Assembly (NCBI GenBank): GCA_002421605.1
Contig: DISJ01000008.1
Span: 156,506 to 220,505 of the forward strand
Direction: 5' to 3'
DNA: 64,000 bases
Source of the DNA: Rhodobacteraceae bacterium UBA6213
GTDB lineage: Bacteria; Pseudomonadota; Alphaproteobacteria; Rhodobacterales; Rhodobacteraceae
Position 1 is the stretch's first letter. The number at the start of each line of letters is the position of its first letter. The notes beneath the pieces were generated by a model, which was not told the origin of the DNA, did no database searches, and saw only the letters and a list, made by a program, of their open reading frames with translations. Positions 51,324 to 60,395 of this stretch are shown here, piece after piece. A program made the position numbers and the translations under genes.

Positions 51324-51923
51324 TCAGGCTTTCTTTTCGTCACCGGGAAGCACGTATTCAGTCCCCTCCCAGGGGCTGAGAAAATCGAATTGCCGATAGT
51401 CTTGCGGCAGCTTGATCGGCTCGTACACGACCCGCTTGAGCGCCTCGTCGTAGCGCACCTCGACATAACCAGAGGTGGGAAAGTCTTTGCGCAGCGGATG
51501 GCCGGAAAAACCGTAGTCGGTCAGGATGCGGCGAAGATCGGCGTGGCCTGTAAACAGGATTCCGAACATGTCGAACACTTCGCGCTCGTACCAGCCTGCG
51601 CCGGGGAACACGCCAGTGATAGTATCCAACGCGTCGTCTTCGCGCAGGCTCAGCTTCACCCGGATGCGTTGATTCTGATACATCGACAGCAAGTGATAGA
51701 CGACATCAAAGCGCGCGGCACGGCTGGGCCAATCGACCGCCGTGATATCTACCAGCAAAGAGAATCGGCAAGCCGAGTCGTTCCGCAGAAACTCCATGAA
51801 CCCGGCAATGCCGCTAGGCGTGACGGTGATGACCAGTTCGCCATTGGCCACTTTGGTCGCAAGCACTTCGTTGGGGCGGCGCGCGGCGATATGTGCGCCA
51901 AGTTCTTTCAGGGCTTCGGGCAT
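51324..51923 (-). CDS. nuoC: NADH-quinone oxidoreductase subunit C
   Basis: 199 residues, the 30-kDa subunit: GAGWYEREVFDMFGILFTGHADLRRILTDYGFSGHPLRKDFP, then EVRYDEALKRVVYEPIKLPQDYRQFDFLSPWEG. No metal centre. Stops 26 bp before nuoD. Confidence 0.96.
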   Translation of the reverse strand: MPEALKELGAHIAARRPNEVLATKVANGELVITVTPSGIAGFMEFLRNDSACRFSLLVDITAVDWPSRAARFDVVYHLLSMYQNQRIRVKLSLREDDALDTITGVFPGAGWYEREVFDMFGILFTGHADLRRILTDYGFSGHPLRKDFPTSGYVEVRYDEALKRVVYEPIKLPQDYRQFDFLSPWEGTEYVLPGDEKKA

Positions 51924-51935
51924 TTTTCTCTCTCC

Positions 51936-52469
51936 TCAGCGCACAAGCGTGCCAGTGCGCCGAATCCGGCGCTGCAATTGCAGAACCGCATAAAGCAAAG
52001 CCTCTGCCGAGGGCGGGCATCCTGGCACGTAAATGTCGACCGGCACGATCCGGTCGCAGCCGCGCACCACCGAATAGCTATAGTGATAATAGCCGCCACC
52101 ATTAGCGCACGTGCCCATCGAGATCACATAGCGCGGCTCTGGCATCTGGTCATAGACCTTGCGCATGGCTGGTGCCATCTTGTTGGTCAACGTGCCTGCG
52201 ACGATCATCACGTCGGCCTGACGCGGAGACGCGCGCGGGGCAAATCCATACCGTTCCGCATCATACCGGGGCATCGAGACATGCATCATCTCGATCGCGC
52301 AGCAGGCAAGACCAAAGGTCATCCAGTGCAGTGAACCGTTGCGCGACCAGGCGATGATGTCCTCAACCGAGGTCAATACAAAGCCCTTGTCCTGCAACTC
52401 GTCGTTCAGCGCAGCGGTGGCAGCATCCATCGCCGGTGCGCCACCTTCAGGATTCGCGATCACGCCCAT
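51936..52469 (-). CDS. nuoB: NADH-quinone oxidoreductase subunit B
   Basis: 177 residues. Cluster N2 ligands: GLACCAIEMMH, CANGGGYYHYSYSVVRGCDRIVPVDIYVPGCPP. The start at 52469 (MGVIANPEG) has GGGAGC 7 nt upstream; 52490 is an alternative. It overlaps nuoA by 10 bp. Confidence 0.96.
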   Translation of the reverse strand: MGVIANPEGGAPAMDAATAALNDELQDKGFVLTSVEDIIAWSRNGSLHWMTFGLACCAIEMMHVSMPRYDAERYGFAPRASPRQADVMIVAGTLTNKMAPAMRKVYDQMPEPRYVISMGTCANGGGYYHYSYSVVRGCDRIVPVDIYVPGCPPSAEALLYAVLQLQRRIRRTGTLVR

Positions 52470-52825
52470 TCCAGCGCTCCCTTCTTCCATTCATAGGCAA
52501 AGCCCACGGTCAGCACCCCAAGGAACACGATCATCGACCAGAAGGACACATCCGACAACGACCCGAACGCCACTGCCCAAGGAAACAGGAATGCTACCTC
52601 AAGGTCGAAGATGATAAACAGAATCGACACAAGGTAGAAGCGCACATCAAACTTCATCCGCGCGTCGTCCATGGCGTTGAAGCCGCATTCATACGCTGAC
52701 ACCTTTTCAGGGTCGGGGTTGAACACCGCAATCACGGCGGCCGCCGCGATCAGCACAATGCCAAGCGCGAAGGACATAAAAAGAAAGATGATGATGGGAA
52801 GATATTCTCGCAGCAGCTCGTCCAC
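52460..52825 (-). CDS. nuoA: NADH-quinone oxidoreductase subunit A
   Basis: 121 residues, three transmembrane helices: IIIFLFMSFALGIVLIAAAAVIAVF, then KVSAYECGFNAMDDARMKFDVRFYLVSILFIIFDLEVAFLFPWA, FWSMIVFLGVLTVGFAYEW. GTG start at 52825, with GAGGGAG 7 nt upstream. First gene of the nuo operon. Confidence 0.95.
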   Translation of the reverse strand: MDELLREYLPIIIFLFMSFALGIVLIAAAAVIAVFNPDPEKVSAYECGFNAMDDARMKFDVRFYLVSILFIIFDLEVAFLFPWAVAFGSLSDVSFWSMIVFLGVLTVGFAYEWKKGALEWA

Positions 52826-52877
52826 GGGTGGCTCCCTCGTTGCGCAAGTCATCTTTGCGCGGGTTCCGGCTGAGCGT

Positions 52878-52906
52878 GGTTTAGCCGTGTGGCCTGCTGC
52901 GGTCAA
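52878..52906 (-). promoter_or_regulatory. Candidate nuo operon promoter
   Basis: On the minus strand TTGACC (52901-52906), 17-nt spacer, TAAACC (52878-52883), 53 bp upstream of the nuoA start codon. The position and -35 are good; the -10 is weak. Confidence 0.5.
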
Positions 52907-52990
52907 CCGAACGCGGTAACGAAAACGTCGCTTTCCAGAAGATGTGCTTTTTGCAGTTGCTGCGGCGCGGCAGCATGACGCACGCGCCGC

Positions 52991-53773
52991 TCAGCGCGCC
53001 CAAGCGGGTTTGCGTTTTTCAAAAAAGGCGGCGATGCCTTCGACCGCCTCGGGGCTTTCCCACCGCGTAACAAGGCCTGCAATCGAGGCTTCTATGGTTT
53101 CTGCATCGATCTTTGGGCCAAGCGCGCGGGCCTGCGCCTTGGCCGATGCGACCGCGCCGGGGGCACAAGATAGGTAGGGCACGACCTCGGCTTCAACCGC
53201 AGCATCAAGCTCCTGCGGCGCTACGACGCGGGCGACGAGATTGAGTCGCATTGCTTCCTCAGCGTCAAACAGGCGCGATGACATGAATACCCTGCGCGCC
53301 ATCGATTCCCCCATGCGGGCAAGTACATAGGGACCGATAGTCGCGGGAATCAGCCCAAGGCGCGTTTCGGTCAGCCCAAAACGGGTGCCCGCTGCCGCGA
53401 TTGCCACATCACACACAGACATCATGCCGACACCGCCACCAAAGGCGTTGCCGTGAATTCGCCCGATCACCGGCTTTGGGCAGGTATTGAGCGCGCCCAG
53501 CATTGCGGCAAGCTCTCGTGCAGAACCGGCGCGTGTGGCAGCATCGGCACCAATCTGCGCCTGCATCCATGCAAGATCGCCCCCTGCGCAGAAACTGGCG
53601 CCTTCGCCCGCCAGCACCACCACCCGCACCAACGGGTCGGTGCCAAGGTGCCCTGCCGCCTCGGTCAGTTCGCCAATCATCGCAGCACTCAGCGCATTGT
53701 GCTTTTCTGGCCGCGCAAGCCACAGCGTCGCCACTCCGCGAGCATCGGTTTCAATCTTGATCGTGTCGCTCAT
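52991..53773 (-). CDS. Enoyl-CoA hydratase/isomerase, probably methylglutaconyl-CoA hydratase
   Basis: 260 residues, crotonase fold: NALSAAMIGELTEAA, oxyanion-hole GEGASFCAGGDLAWMQ, and IHGNAFGGGVGMMSVCDVAIA. Glu in LTETRLGLIPATIGPYV corresponds to the catalytic Glu. The operon (ivd, mccBA, HMG-CoA lyase) makes it the fourth step of leucine degradation (3-methylglutaconyl-CoA to HMG-CoA). Specific substrate inferred from context. Confidence 0.87.
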   Translation of the reverse strand: MSDTIKIETDARGVATLWLARPEKHNALSAAMIGELTEAAGHLGTDPLVRVVVLAGEGASFCAGGDLAWMQAQIGADAATRAGSARELAAMLGALNTCPKPVIGRIHGNAFGGGVGMMSVCDVAIAAAGTRFGLTETRLGLIPATIGPYVLARMGESMARRVFMSSRLFDAEEAMRLNLVARVVAPQELDAAVEAEVVPYLSCAPGAVASAKAQARALGPKIDAETIEASIAGLVTRWESPEAVEGIAAFFEKRKPAWAR

Positions 53774-53838
53774 GGTTCGCCTCGCAAGGTTCAAATGTCG
53801 AAATCTCGTAGCCCGCCCACCTCACTCTGGCGTGCGTC

Positions 53839-54690
53839 TTACGCCCGAAGCCCGCGCGCAAAAGCTGCCGCCTCGGCCAGCACTGCCCCATCAAGCCCCG
53901 TGGCGTAACCCAGTTCCGCCAGCCGCGTCGCCACCAGTTCGCTCGCCACATTGCCTGCGGCCCCCGGCGCATAGGGGCAGCCGCCAAGCCCGCCGACAGC
54001 CGCATCAAATACCCGAAGCCCGCGCGCCAGCGAAGCCTCGATATTGGCCAATGCCCGACCGGCAGTGTCGTGGTAATGCCCAGCCAACCGCGCGGCCGGC
54101 ATCTCGTCCAGCACCGCCAGCAGCATCGCATCGATGGTGTCAGGCCGCCCCTGCCCGATCGTGTCGCCAAGGCTGACCTCGTAACAGCCCAGATCACGCA
54201 AGGCCGCCACCACGCGCGCCACCGCCGCAGGCGGCGTTGGCCCGTCAAATGGGCAATCCGTCACAACCGAAACATAACCGCGCAGCGGCACCCCATCGGC
54301 GTGCGCAGCCGCCGCAACCGGGGCAAACAGCGCAAGGCTTTCGGCAATGCTGCAATTCAGGTTGGCGCGGCTAAACCCTTCCGAGGCCGAGGCAAAGATT
54401 GCCACCTCGTCCGCCCCCGCGGCGCGCGCGCCTTCGTAGCCCTTCATGTTAGGCGTCAGCGCCGCGTAGCGAACCCCCGGCGCACGCCGGATACGCGCCA
54501 ACACGTCGGCGGCGTCGGCCAATTGGGGCACCCATTTGGGGGAGACGAAACTGGTCACCTCGATGCGTCGAAATCCGGCACGACTGAGCAGATCAACCAG
54601 CGCTACCTTGTCGGCGGTGGCAATAGTGCGCTTTTCGTTCTGCAAGCCGTCGCGCGGGCCCATTTCAAAGATTTCGACGCCTTCAGCCAT
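53839..54690 (-). CDS. Hydroxymethylglutaryl-CoA lyase
   Basis: 283 residues. HMGL signatures: EMGPRDGLQNEKR (metal/substrate loop), TSFVSPKWVPQLADA and the catalytic-Cys segment GLGGCPYAPGAAGNVASE. Cleaves HMG-CoA to acetyl-CoA and acetoacetate, the last leucine-degradation step. Its start overlaps the GST gene's end by 8 bp. Confidence 0.93.
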   Translation of the reverse strand: MAEGVEIFEMGPRDGLQNEKRTIATADKVALVDLLSRAGFRRIEVTSFVSPKWVPQLADAADVLARIRRAPGVRYAALTPNMKGYEGARAAGADEVAIFASASEGFSRANLNCSIAESLALFAPVAAAAHADGVPLRGYVSVVTDCPFDGPTPPAAVARVVAALRDLGCYEVSLGDTIGQGRPDTIDAMLLAVLDEMPAARLAGHYHDTAGRALANIEASLARGLRVFDAAVGGLGGCPYAPGAAGNVASELVATRLAELGYATGLDGAVLAEAAAFARGLRA

Positions 54691-55336
54691 TTTTCAACTC
54701 GGGCGCAGGGTAGAAATCGCGGGTGTAGATCTGGCTCACACCATCGCGCGCCAAGGCGCGGCCAAAGGCGGGGCGCTCTGCCAGCCGCGCAAGCCAGCTG
54801 CGAAGTTGCGGCAGGCCGTCGAGTTGCACGAATCGCGCGCCGACCAGCGCACCGTAACTGGCCGAGATATCAACGGCCGAAAAGCCCGAAGGCAGGATGA
54901 AATCGGCGCTAAGGCCGCGTTCCACCACTTCGAGCGTTTTCAACAACCGCGCCGCCTCCAGCCGCATCGCCGTGGGGCTGCGCATCCAGTCTTCGCGCAA
55001 AACCACATGCTGCTGCGTCAGGTTCGCCACATGGGCTGCGATGGTTTCGGCAAAATGCAGCCATTCAAGCCAGTCGGGCCGCTCGCAGGCCGCGCCCTGC
55101 AATGCACCGCGCGTTTCGCAAAGATATTGCGTGATCGCGCCGCTTTCAAACAGCGCGCGCCCGTCAATCTCAAGCGCCGGCACCCGCCCTGCGGGCGACA
55201 ACGCCAGATAGTCGGGGCCGCGCAGCGATTTGTCGAAGAACGAGTGTTCGACAACTTCATAGCTCAGCCCCAATTCCTCTAGCAGCCACAGGATACGAAA
55301 GCTGCGCGACTGCGGCACATGGTGCAGACGGATCAT
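54683..55336 (-). CDS. Glutathione S-transferase family protein
   Basis: 217 residues. N-terminal thioredoxin-like domain (LHHVPQSRSFRILWLLEELGLSYEVVEH ... GRVPALEIDGRALFESGAITQYLCE) and an all-helical C-terminal domain. The GSH-binding ESGAI motif is intact. It sits between mccA and the HMG-CoA lyase gene, overlapping both (4 and 8 bp), so it is co-translated with leucine degradation. Possibly it deals with reactive acyl-CoA products; that is inference. Confidence 0.9.
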   Translation of the reverse strand: MIRLHHVPQSRSFRILWLLEELGLSYEVVEHSFFDKSLRGPDYLALSPAGRVPALEIDGRALFESGAITQYLCETRGALQGAACERPDWLEWLHFAETIAAHVANLTQQHVVLREDWMRSPTAMRLEAARLLKTLEVVERGLSADFILPSGFSAVDISASYGALVGARFVQLDGLPQLRSWLARLAERPAFGRALARDGVSQIYTRDFYPAPELKNG

Positions 55337-57264
55337 GCTTCTTCCACCTCCAAACGGATCAGCGCCGCCCCCGCCTCAACCTGCGCGCCGGGTGCGCACA
55401 ACACCTCGGCCACGCAGCCTGCACGAGCGGCTAGCAAAGTGTGCTCCATCTTCATCGCTTCGAGAACGGCCAACCGCTCGCCTGCAACCACATCTTGCCC
55501 GACCGCCACGAACACCGCCTTCACCAACCCCGGCATCGGCGCAAGGGTCAGCCCGCCGCCGCCTGAAACCTCGGCCAGCCGCGCCAGCGGATCAACCGCG
55601 TTGAAATGATACGCGCGGTGCGCAAAAATGCTGATCACGCCGCCTTGGTTTACGATCCGCGCCCCCAGCTTGACCCCATCGACCCACCAGCCATCGCCTT
55701 TCAACACACAGTCATGTGCGCTACCGTCAAGCTCAACGCGCATCCTGTCTGGCGCCTCGACAATAAGCGCGGCCATATGCCCTTCCAAAAGCACTGCGCG
55801 GCGCAGCGGTGACCAGAGCGTAAAGCCTCCCATTGCCCCCGCGCCCTCGGCCAAACCCGCCGCCGCGATGACCGCCAGCGCCACCACCGCGCCCGGCACC
55901 GCAGGTGCGCTGACCAGTGCCGCAAGGTCGCGAGCAATCAACCCGGTGTCCACATCGCCCGCGCCAAAGCCTGCATGATGTGCGAGTGCGGCAAGAAAAT
56001 CGAGGTTGGTCACTGACCCCGCCACCTCGGTCGCACCAAGCGCGCGGGCCAGTTGCGCCAGCGCCACCGCGCGGGTTGGCCCATGCACGGTAAGTTTGGC
56101 GATCATCGGGTCATACCACGGGCTGATCGTATCGCCCGCGCGCACGCCGGTGTCAGCCCGCGCACCGGGCGGAAAGACCAGATGCGTCAGCGTCCCGGTG
56201 GCGGGCAGAAACCCCGCCGCCACATCCTCGGCATAGAGCCGCGCCTCGAAGGCATGGCCATTGATGTGCAAGTCTTCTTGGTGCGCGGGCAGCGCCTCGC
56301 CCGAGGCCACGCGCAACTGCCATTCGACCAGATCAACACCGCTGATGGCCTCGGTCACCGGATGCTCTACCTGTAAGCGCGTGTTCATTTCCATGAACCA
56401 GAAGCGATCGGCGCGCAGCCCTTCCGAAGCATCGACAATGAATTCTACCGTACCCGCGCCGCTGTAGCCGATCGCCTCGGCAGCGCGCACCGCCGCCTGC
56501 CCCATCGCGGCGCGCATCTCGGGCGTCATGCCGGGGGCCGGGGCTTCTTCGATCACCTTCTGGTGGCGGCGCTGCAGCGAACAGTCGCGCTCGAACAGAT
56601 GCACCGCGCGGGTGCCATCGCCGAATATCTGCACCTCGATGTGGCGCGGCCTTTCGACGTATTTCTCGATCAACACGGCCTTGTTGCCAAAGGCGGTAGC
56701 AGCTTCGCCCTCAGCACTCGCCAAGGCCTCGCCAAAACCCGCCGCAGAGTCAACGCGCCGCATCCCCTTGCCCCCGCCCCCTGCCACCGCCTTAATCAGT
56801 ACCGGATAGCCGATCTTGGCAGCTTCGGCGGCAAGCATTTCGGGGTCTTGTCCGGCACCATGATAGCCCGGCACCACCGGCACCCCGGCCTTGATCATCA
56901 GCCGCTTCGCCGCATCCTTAAGCCCCATCGCACGAATTGCATCGCCCGAGGGGCCAATGAACACCAGCCCCGCCACCTGCACCGCATCGACGAAGTCGGG
57001 GTTTTCAGACAAGAACCCATACCCCGGATGAATGGCCTGCGCACCCGTCGCCTGCGCCGCCGCGATGATCGCGTCGCCGCGCAGATAGCTGTCGCGCGGC
57101 GCAGGGCCGCCGATATGCACCGCCTCGTCCGCCATCGCCACATGCCGAGCGCCCTGATCGGCATCCGAATAGACCGCCACAGTCGCCACACCCATCCGCC
57201 GCGCGGTATCAATGACCCGGCAGGCGATTTCGCCGCGATTGGCGATCAGGATCTTGCTGAACAT
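55333..57264 (-). CDS. mccA: Methylcrotonyl-CoA carboxylase, biotin-carrying alpha subunit
   Basis: 643 residues. N-terminal biotin carboxylase: FSKILIANRGEIACRVIDTARRMGV, ATP-grasp KAVAGGGGKGMR, FMEMNTRLQVEHPVTE. Linker, then C-terminal biotinyl domain with VLEAMKMEH (biotinyl Lys) and PGLVKAVFVAVGQDV. Carboxylates 3-methylcrotonyl-CoA together with MccB. The start at 57264 (MFSKILIANRGE) leaves a 116-bp gap holding the palindromic repeat. Confidence 0.93.
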   Translation of the reverse strand: MFSKILIANRGEIACRVIDTARRMGVATVAVYSDADQGARHVAMADEAVHIGGPAPRDSYLRGDAIIAAAQATGAQAIHPGYGFLSENPDFVDAVQVAGLVFIGPSGDAIRAMGLKDAAKRLMIKAGVPVVPGYHGAGQDPEMLAAEAAKIGYPVLIKAVAGGGGKGMRRVDSAAGFGEALASAEGEAATAFGNKAVLIEKYVERPRHIEVQIFGDGTRAVHLFERDCSLQRRHQKVIEEAPAPGMTPEMRAAMGQAAVRAAEAIGYSGAGTVEFIVDASEGLRADRFWFMEMNTRLQVEHPVTEAISGVDLVEWQLRVASGEALPAHQEDLHINGHAFEARLYAEDVAAGFLPATGTLTHLVFPPGARADTGVRAGDTISPWYDPMIAKLTVHGPTRAVALAQLARALGATEVAGSVTNLDFLAALAHHAGFGAGDVDTGLIARDLAALVSAPAVPGAVVALAVIAAAGLAEGAGAMGGFTLWSPLRRAVLLEGHMAALIVEAPDRMRVELDGSAHDCVLKGDGWWVDGVKLGARIVNQGGVISIFAHRAYHFNAVDPLARLAEVSGGGGLTLAPMPGLVKAVFVAVGQDVVAGERLAVLEAMKMEHTLLAARAGCVAEVLCAPGAQVEAGAALIRLEVEEA

Positions 57265-57288
57265 TCCTTGTCCCTTCGTCTCGCAAAG

Positions 57289-57366
57289 CCGGGGGGCCAG
57301 CCCCCCGGCCCCCCCGGGATATTTGCACTGAAGCATCTGACCTGCTTCAGAAAGAAATATCCCCGC
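57289..57366. repeat. Palindromic intergenic repeat, copy 2
   Basis: CCGGGGGGC/GCCCCCCGG hairpin, then CCCCGGGATATTT (57312-57324), ACTGAAGCAT, TGCTTC and AAATATCCCC (57355-57364). Same order as copy 1 at 21895-21974, with small length changes in the C and G runs. It lies between mccB and mccA inside the operon, so it will be transcribed, and could attenuate or stabilise the mRNA. Confidence 0.75.
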
Positions 57367-57380
57367 CGGAGGCTAGAATT

Positions 57381-58985
57381 CTACATCCTGAACAGGCCAA
57401 AGCGGGTCGCCTCGATTGGCGCGCACAGGCTTGCCGACAGGCTGAGGCCAAGCACCTCGCGGCTTTTTCGCGGGTCGATGATGCCGTCGTCCCAGAGGCG
57501 GGCAGAGGCATAGAGCGGGTGGCTTTGCGCCTCGAACATCGCGACCGTGGGGCGCTTGAAGGCGGCCTCTTCCTCGGGCGACCAAATGCCCCCTGCCCGT
57601 TCGATCCCGTCGCGCTTGACCGTCGCCAGCACCCCCGCTGCCTGCTCGCCGCCCATTACGGAAATGCGCGCGTTGGGCCATGTCCAGAGAAAGCGGGGCG
57701 AATAGGCGCGCCCGGCCATGCCGTAGTTGCCCGCGCCAAAGCTGCCACCAATCAGCATGGTGATTTTCGGCACATTGGTCGTGGCGACAGCAGTGACCAT
57801 TTTGGCGCCGTGCCGCGCGATGCCCTCATTTTCGTATTTGCGCCCGACCATGAAGCCGGTGATGTTTTGGAGAAACACCAAGGGTGTGCCGCGCTGGCTG
57901 CAAAGCTCGATAAAATGCGCGCCCTTCACGGCGGCTTCGGAAAACAGCACACCGTTGTTGGCAATGATCCCCACGGGGCAGCCCTGTACATGCGCGAACC
58001 CGGTGACCAGCGTTTCACCGTAACGCGGCTTGAATTCATCAAAGCGGCTGCCATCGACCAGCCGCGCGATCACCTCGCGAATGTCGTACGGCGTGCGCAG
58101 ATCGGCAGGCACCAGCCCGAGGATTTCCTCGGGGTCATAGGCGGGGTCTTCAGAGGTTTGCCAGACCACGGTCTGCGGCTTGCGCCGGTTGAGGTGGCTG
58201 ACCGCGCGGCGCGCTAGCGCCAGCGCGTGGCCATCATCTTCGGCCAGATAGTCGGCCACGCCCGAAAGGCGCGTGTGCACATCGCCGCCGCCAAGGTCTT
58301 CGGCCGAGACGACCTCTCCCGTCGCTGCCTTCACCAAGGGCGGGCCGGCCAGAAAGATCGTGCCCTGATCCTTGACGATGATCGTCACATCCGACATCGC
58401 GGGCACATAAGCCCCCCCCGCCGTGCAAGAGCCCATCACCACCGCGATTTGGGGAATGCCCTTGGCCGACATGCGGGCCTGATTGTAGAAGATGCGTCCA
58501 AAGTGATCACGGTCGGGAAAGACCTCATCCTGATTGGGCAGGTTGGCCCCGCCACTATCGACAAGGTAGATGCAGGGCAGATAGCATTCTTCGGCGATTT
58601 CCTGCGCGCGCAGATGCTTTTTCACAGTCATCGGGTAATAGGTGCCGCCTTTGACGGTGGCATCATTGGCCAGCACCATCACCTCGCCCCCATGCACCCG
58701 GCCGACGCCCGCGATCAGCCCCGCGCCCGGTGCGGCACCATCATACATCCCATGCGCGGCGGTCGCACCGATTTCCAGAAACGGCGAGCCGGGGTCAAGC
58801 AAGCCTGCCACCCGATCGCGCGGTGCCATCTTGCCGCGCGCAGTGTGGCGCGCCACCGCCTTGGCCCCGCCCCCGGCGGCGGCAAGCGCGGCGACCTCGG
58901 CCACCTGTTCGAGCGCGGCCAGATGCGCTGCGCGGTTGGCGCGGAAGGCTTCGGATGTAGGCAGAGCGGTGGTGTTCAGGCGCAT
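57381..58985 (-). CDS. mccB: Methylcrotonyl-CoA carboxylase, carboxyl-transferase beta subunit
   Basis: 534 residues. Carboxyltransferase fold: RHTARGKMAPRDRVAGLLDPGSPFLEIG, IYLVDSGGANLPNQDEVFPDRDHFGRIFYNQARMSA, MGSCTAGGAYVPAMSD, VFLQNITGFMVGRKYENEGIARHGAKMV, MLIGGSFGAGNYGMAGRAYSPRFLW. The start at 58985 (MRLNTTALPTSEAF) overlaps the 47-codon ORF by 10 bp. Transfers carboxyl from biotin to methylcrotonyl-CoA. Confidence 0.95.
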   Translation of the reverse strand: MRLNTTALPTSEAFRANRAAHLAALEQVAEVAALAAAGGGAKAVARHTARGKMAPRDRVAGLLDPGSPFLEIGATAAHGMYDGAAPGAGLIAGVGRVHGGEVMVLANDATVKGGTYYPMTVKKHLRAQEIAEECYLPCIYLVDSGGANLPNQDEVFPDRDHFGRIFYNQARMSAKGIPQIAVVMGSCTAGGAYVPAMSDVTIIVKDQGTIFLAGPPLVKAATGEVVSAEDLGGGDVHTRLSGVADYLAEDDGHALALARRAVSHLNRRKPQTVVWQTSEDPAYDPEEILGLVPADLRTPYDIREVIARLVDGSRFDEFKPRYGETLVTGFAHVQGCPVGIIANNGVLFSEAAVKGAHFIELCSQRGTPLVFLQNITGFMVGRKYENEGIARHGAKMVTAVATTNVPKITMLIGGSFGAGNYGMAGRAYSPRFLWTWPNARISVMGGEQAAGVLATVKRDGIERAGGIWSPEEEAAFKRPTVAMFEAQSHPLYASARLWDDGIIDPRKSREVLGLSLSASLCAPIEATRFGLFRM

Positions 58986-59119
58986 GGCGTGGCATCCAGA
59001 TGGGGCTGGAACAAGAGACCGAACGGGCTGGTCGCGCGGCACCGGCGGGTCGAGCGCAGCACGGCTCCACGCCAGGTAGCGGCCCGCGCAGCTAAGTTCG
59101 GTGGCCAGAAGTGTTTCAT
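58976..59119 (-). CDS. Possible 47-residue protein between ivd and mccB
   Basis: Begins MKHFWPPNLAARAATW and ends HLDATPCA; overlaps the mccB start by 10 bp (ATGCGCCTGA). The segment AAAGGAGAGGG lies upstream, with 11 nt from GGAG to the ATG. The ORF is Trp- and Arg-rich and out of frame with mccB. It fills most of the 233-bp gap between ivd and mccB, which otherwise has no feature. I recognise no family; it may be a leader peptide or a small coupled protein. Confidence 0.5.
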   Translation of the reverse strand: MKHFWPPNLAARAATWRGAVLRSTRRCRATSPFGLLFQPHLDATPCA

Positions 59120-59218
59120 GACGACGCCCTCTCCTTTGGTGCCGACGGCGAATCTGAACCGCGGCGCAACCTTGTTGGTGCCGGTTCAAGGGTATCGCAT
59201 CGCGCAGCCCTCGCCATC

Positions 59219-60376
59219 TTACCCCCCCACCAGTTCCCGTCCGATCAGCATCCGCCGGATTTCGCTGGTGCCCGCGCCGATCTCCATCAGCTTGGCATCG
59301 CGGAACAGGCGGCTGACGACCGAGTCGTTCAGAAACCCTGCCCCGCCCAGTGCCTGCACCGCCTGATGCGCCTGCACCATCGCCTGTTCAGACGCATAAA
59401 GCACCGCCCCCGCCGCGTCTTCGCGCGTGACATTGCCGCGGTCGCAAGCACGCGCGACCTCATAAACGTAGGCGCGCGCGGTGTTCATGGCCACATACAT
59501 ATCGGCGATCTTGGCCTGCATCAGCTGGAAATGCCCGATCGGCTTGCCAAACTGTTGCCGCTCGCGCGCATAGGGCACTACCTCGTCAAGACAGGCGGCC
59601 ATGATGCCAAGCCCGATGCCCGATAGCACCAGCCGCTCATAATCCAGCCCCGACATCAGCACCCGCACACCTTTGCCCTCGACGCCAAGCAGGTTTTCGA
59701 ACGGCACTTCGCAATCGTCAAAGAACAGCTGCCCGGTGTCAGAGCCGCGCATCCCAAGCTTGTCGAAATGGTGCGAGGTGGAAAAGCCCTTGAAACCGCG
59801 CTCGACGATAAAGGCGCTGATGCCCTTGCTGCCGGCCTCGGGGTCGGTCTTGGCATAGACCACCAGCACATCGGCGGTAGGGCCATTTGTGATCCAGTAT
59901 TTGTGGCCGTTGAGCACATAGTAACCGTTGCGCTTTTCTGCCCGCAACTTCATGCCCACCACGTCTGACCCGGCGCTGGTCTCGCTCATCGCCATGGCGC
60001 CGACCGTCTCGCCCGAAATCAGGCCGGGCAGATATTTGCGCTTTTGCTCTTCTGATGCGTTAATTTTGAGCTGGTTGACGCAAAGGTTTGAATGCGCGCC
60101 GTAGGAAAGGCTGATCGAGGCCGAAGCGCGGGCGATTTCTTCGGTGGCGACCACATGCGCCAGATACCCCATCCCCGCGCCGCCGTATTCCTCGGACACG
60201 GTGACGCCAAGCAGGCCCAGATCGCCCATTTCGCGCCACAACTCGGGCGGGAAGGCATTGGTGCGATCTACCTCGGCGGCAATCGGCACAAGCCGCGCCT
60301 GTGCCCAGGACTGTACCATTTCGCGCAACGCATTCACATCGTCGCCCAGATCGAAGGCCATGCCGCCGGTGAACAT
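59219..60376 (-). CDS. ivd: Isovaleryl-CoA dehydrogenase
   Basis: 385 residues, acyl-CoA dehydrogenase fold: FDLGDDVNALREMVQSWAQARLVPIAAEVDRTN, GVTVSEEYGGAGMGYLAHVVATEEI, MAMSETSAGSDVVGM (flavin loop), QALGGAGFLNDSVVSRLFRDAKLMEIGAGTSEIRRMLIGREL. The Glu of DYERLVLSGIGLG matches the IVD-type catalytic position. Oxidises isovaleryl-CoA, first committed step of leucine catabolism. The start at 60376 was chosen because the operator/promoter palindrome lies just upstream; the ATG at 60412 falls inside it. Confidence 0.93.
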   Translation of the reverse strand: MFTGGMAFDLGDDVNALREMVQSWAQARLVPIAAEVDRTNAFPPELWREMGDLGLLGVTVSEEYGGAGMGYLAHVVATEEIARASASISLSYGAHSNLCVNQLKINASEEQKRKYLPGLISGETVGAMAMSETSAGSDVVGMKLRAEKRNGYYVLNGHKYWITNGPTADVLVVYAKTDPEAGSKGISAFIVERGFKGFSTSHHFDKLGMRGSDTGQLFFDDCEVPFENLLGVEGKGVRVLMSGLDYERLVLSGIGLGIMAACLDEVVPYARERQQFGKPIGHFQLMQAKIADMYVAMNTARAYVYEVARACDRGNVTREDAAGAVLYASEQAMVQAHQAVQALGGAGFLNDSVVSRLFRDAKLMEIGAGTSEIRRMLIGRELVGG

Positions 60377-60395
60377 CCCCCCGCTCCTCCCCTTT

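Noticed and set aside
57265..57336. Longer MccA start at 57336.
   Set aside because: Extra 24 residues come from the palindromic repeat and are not family-like.
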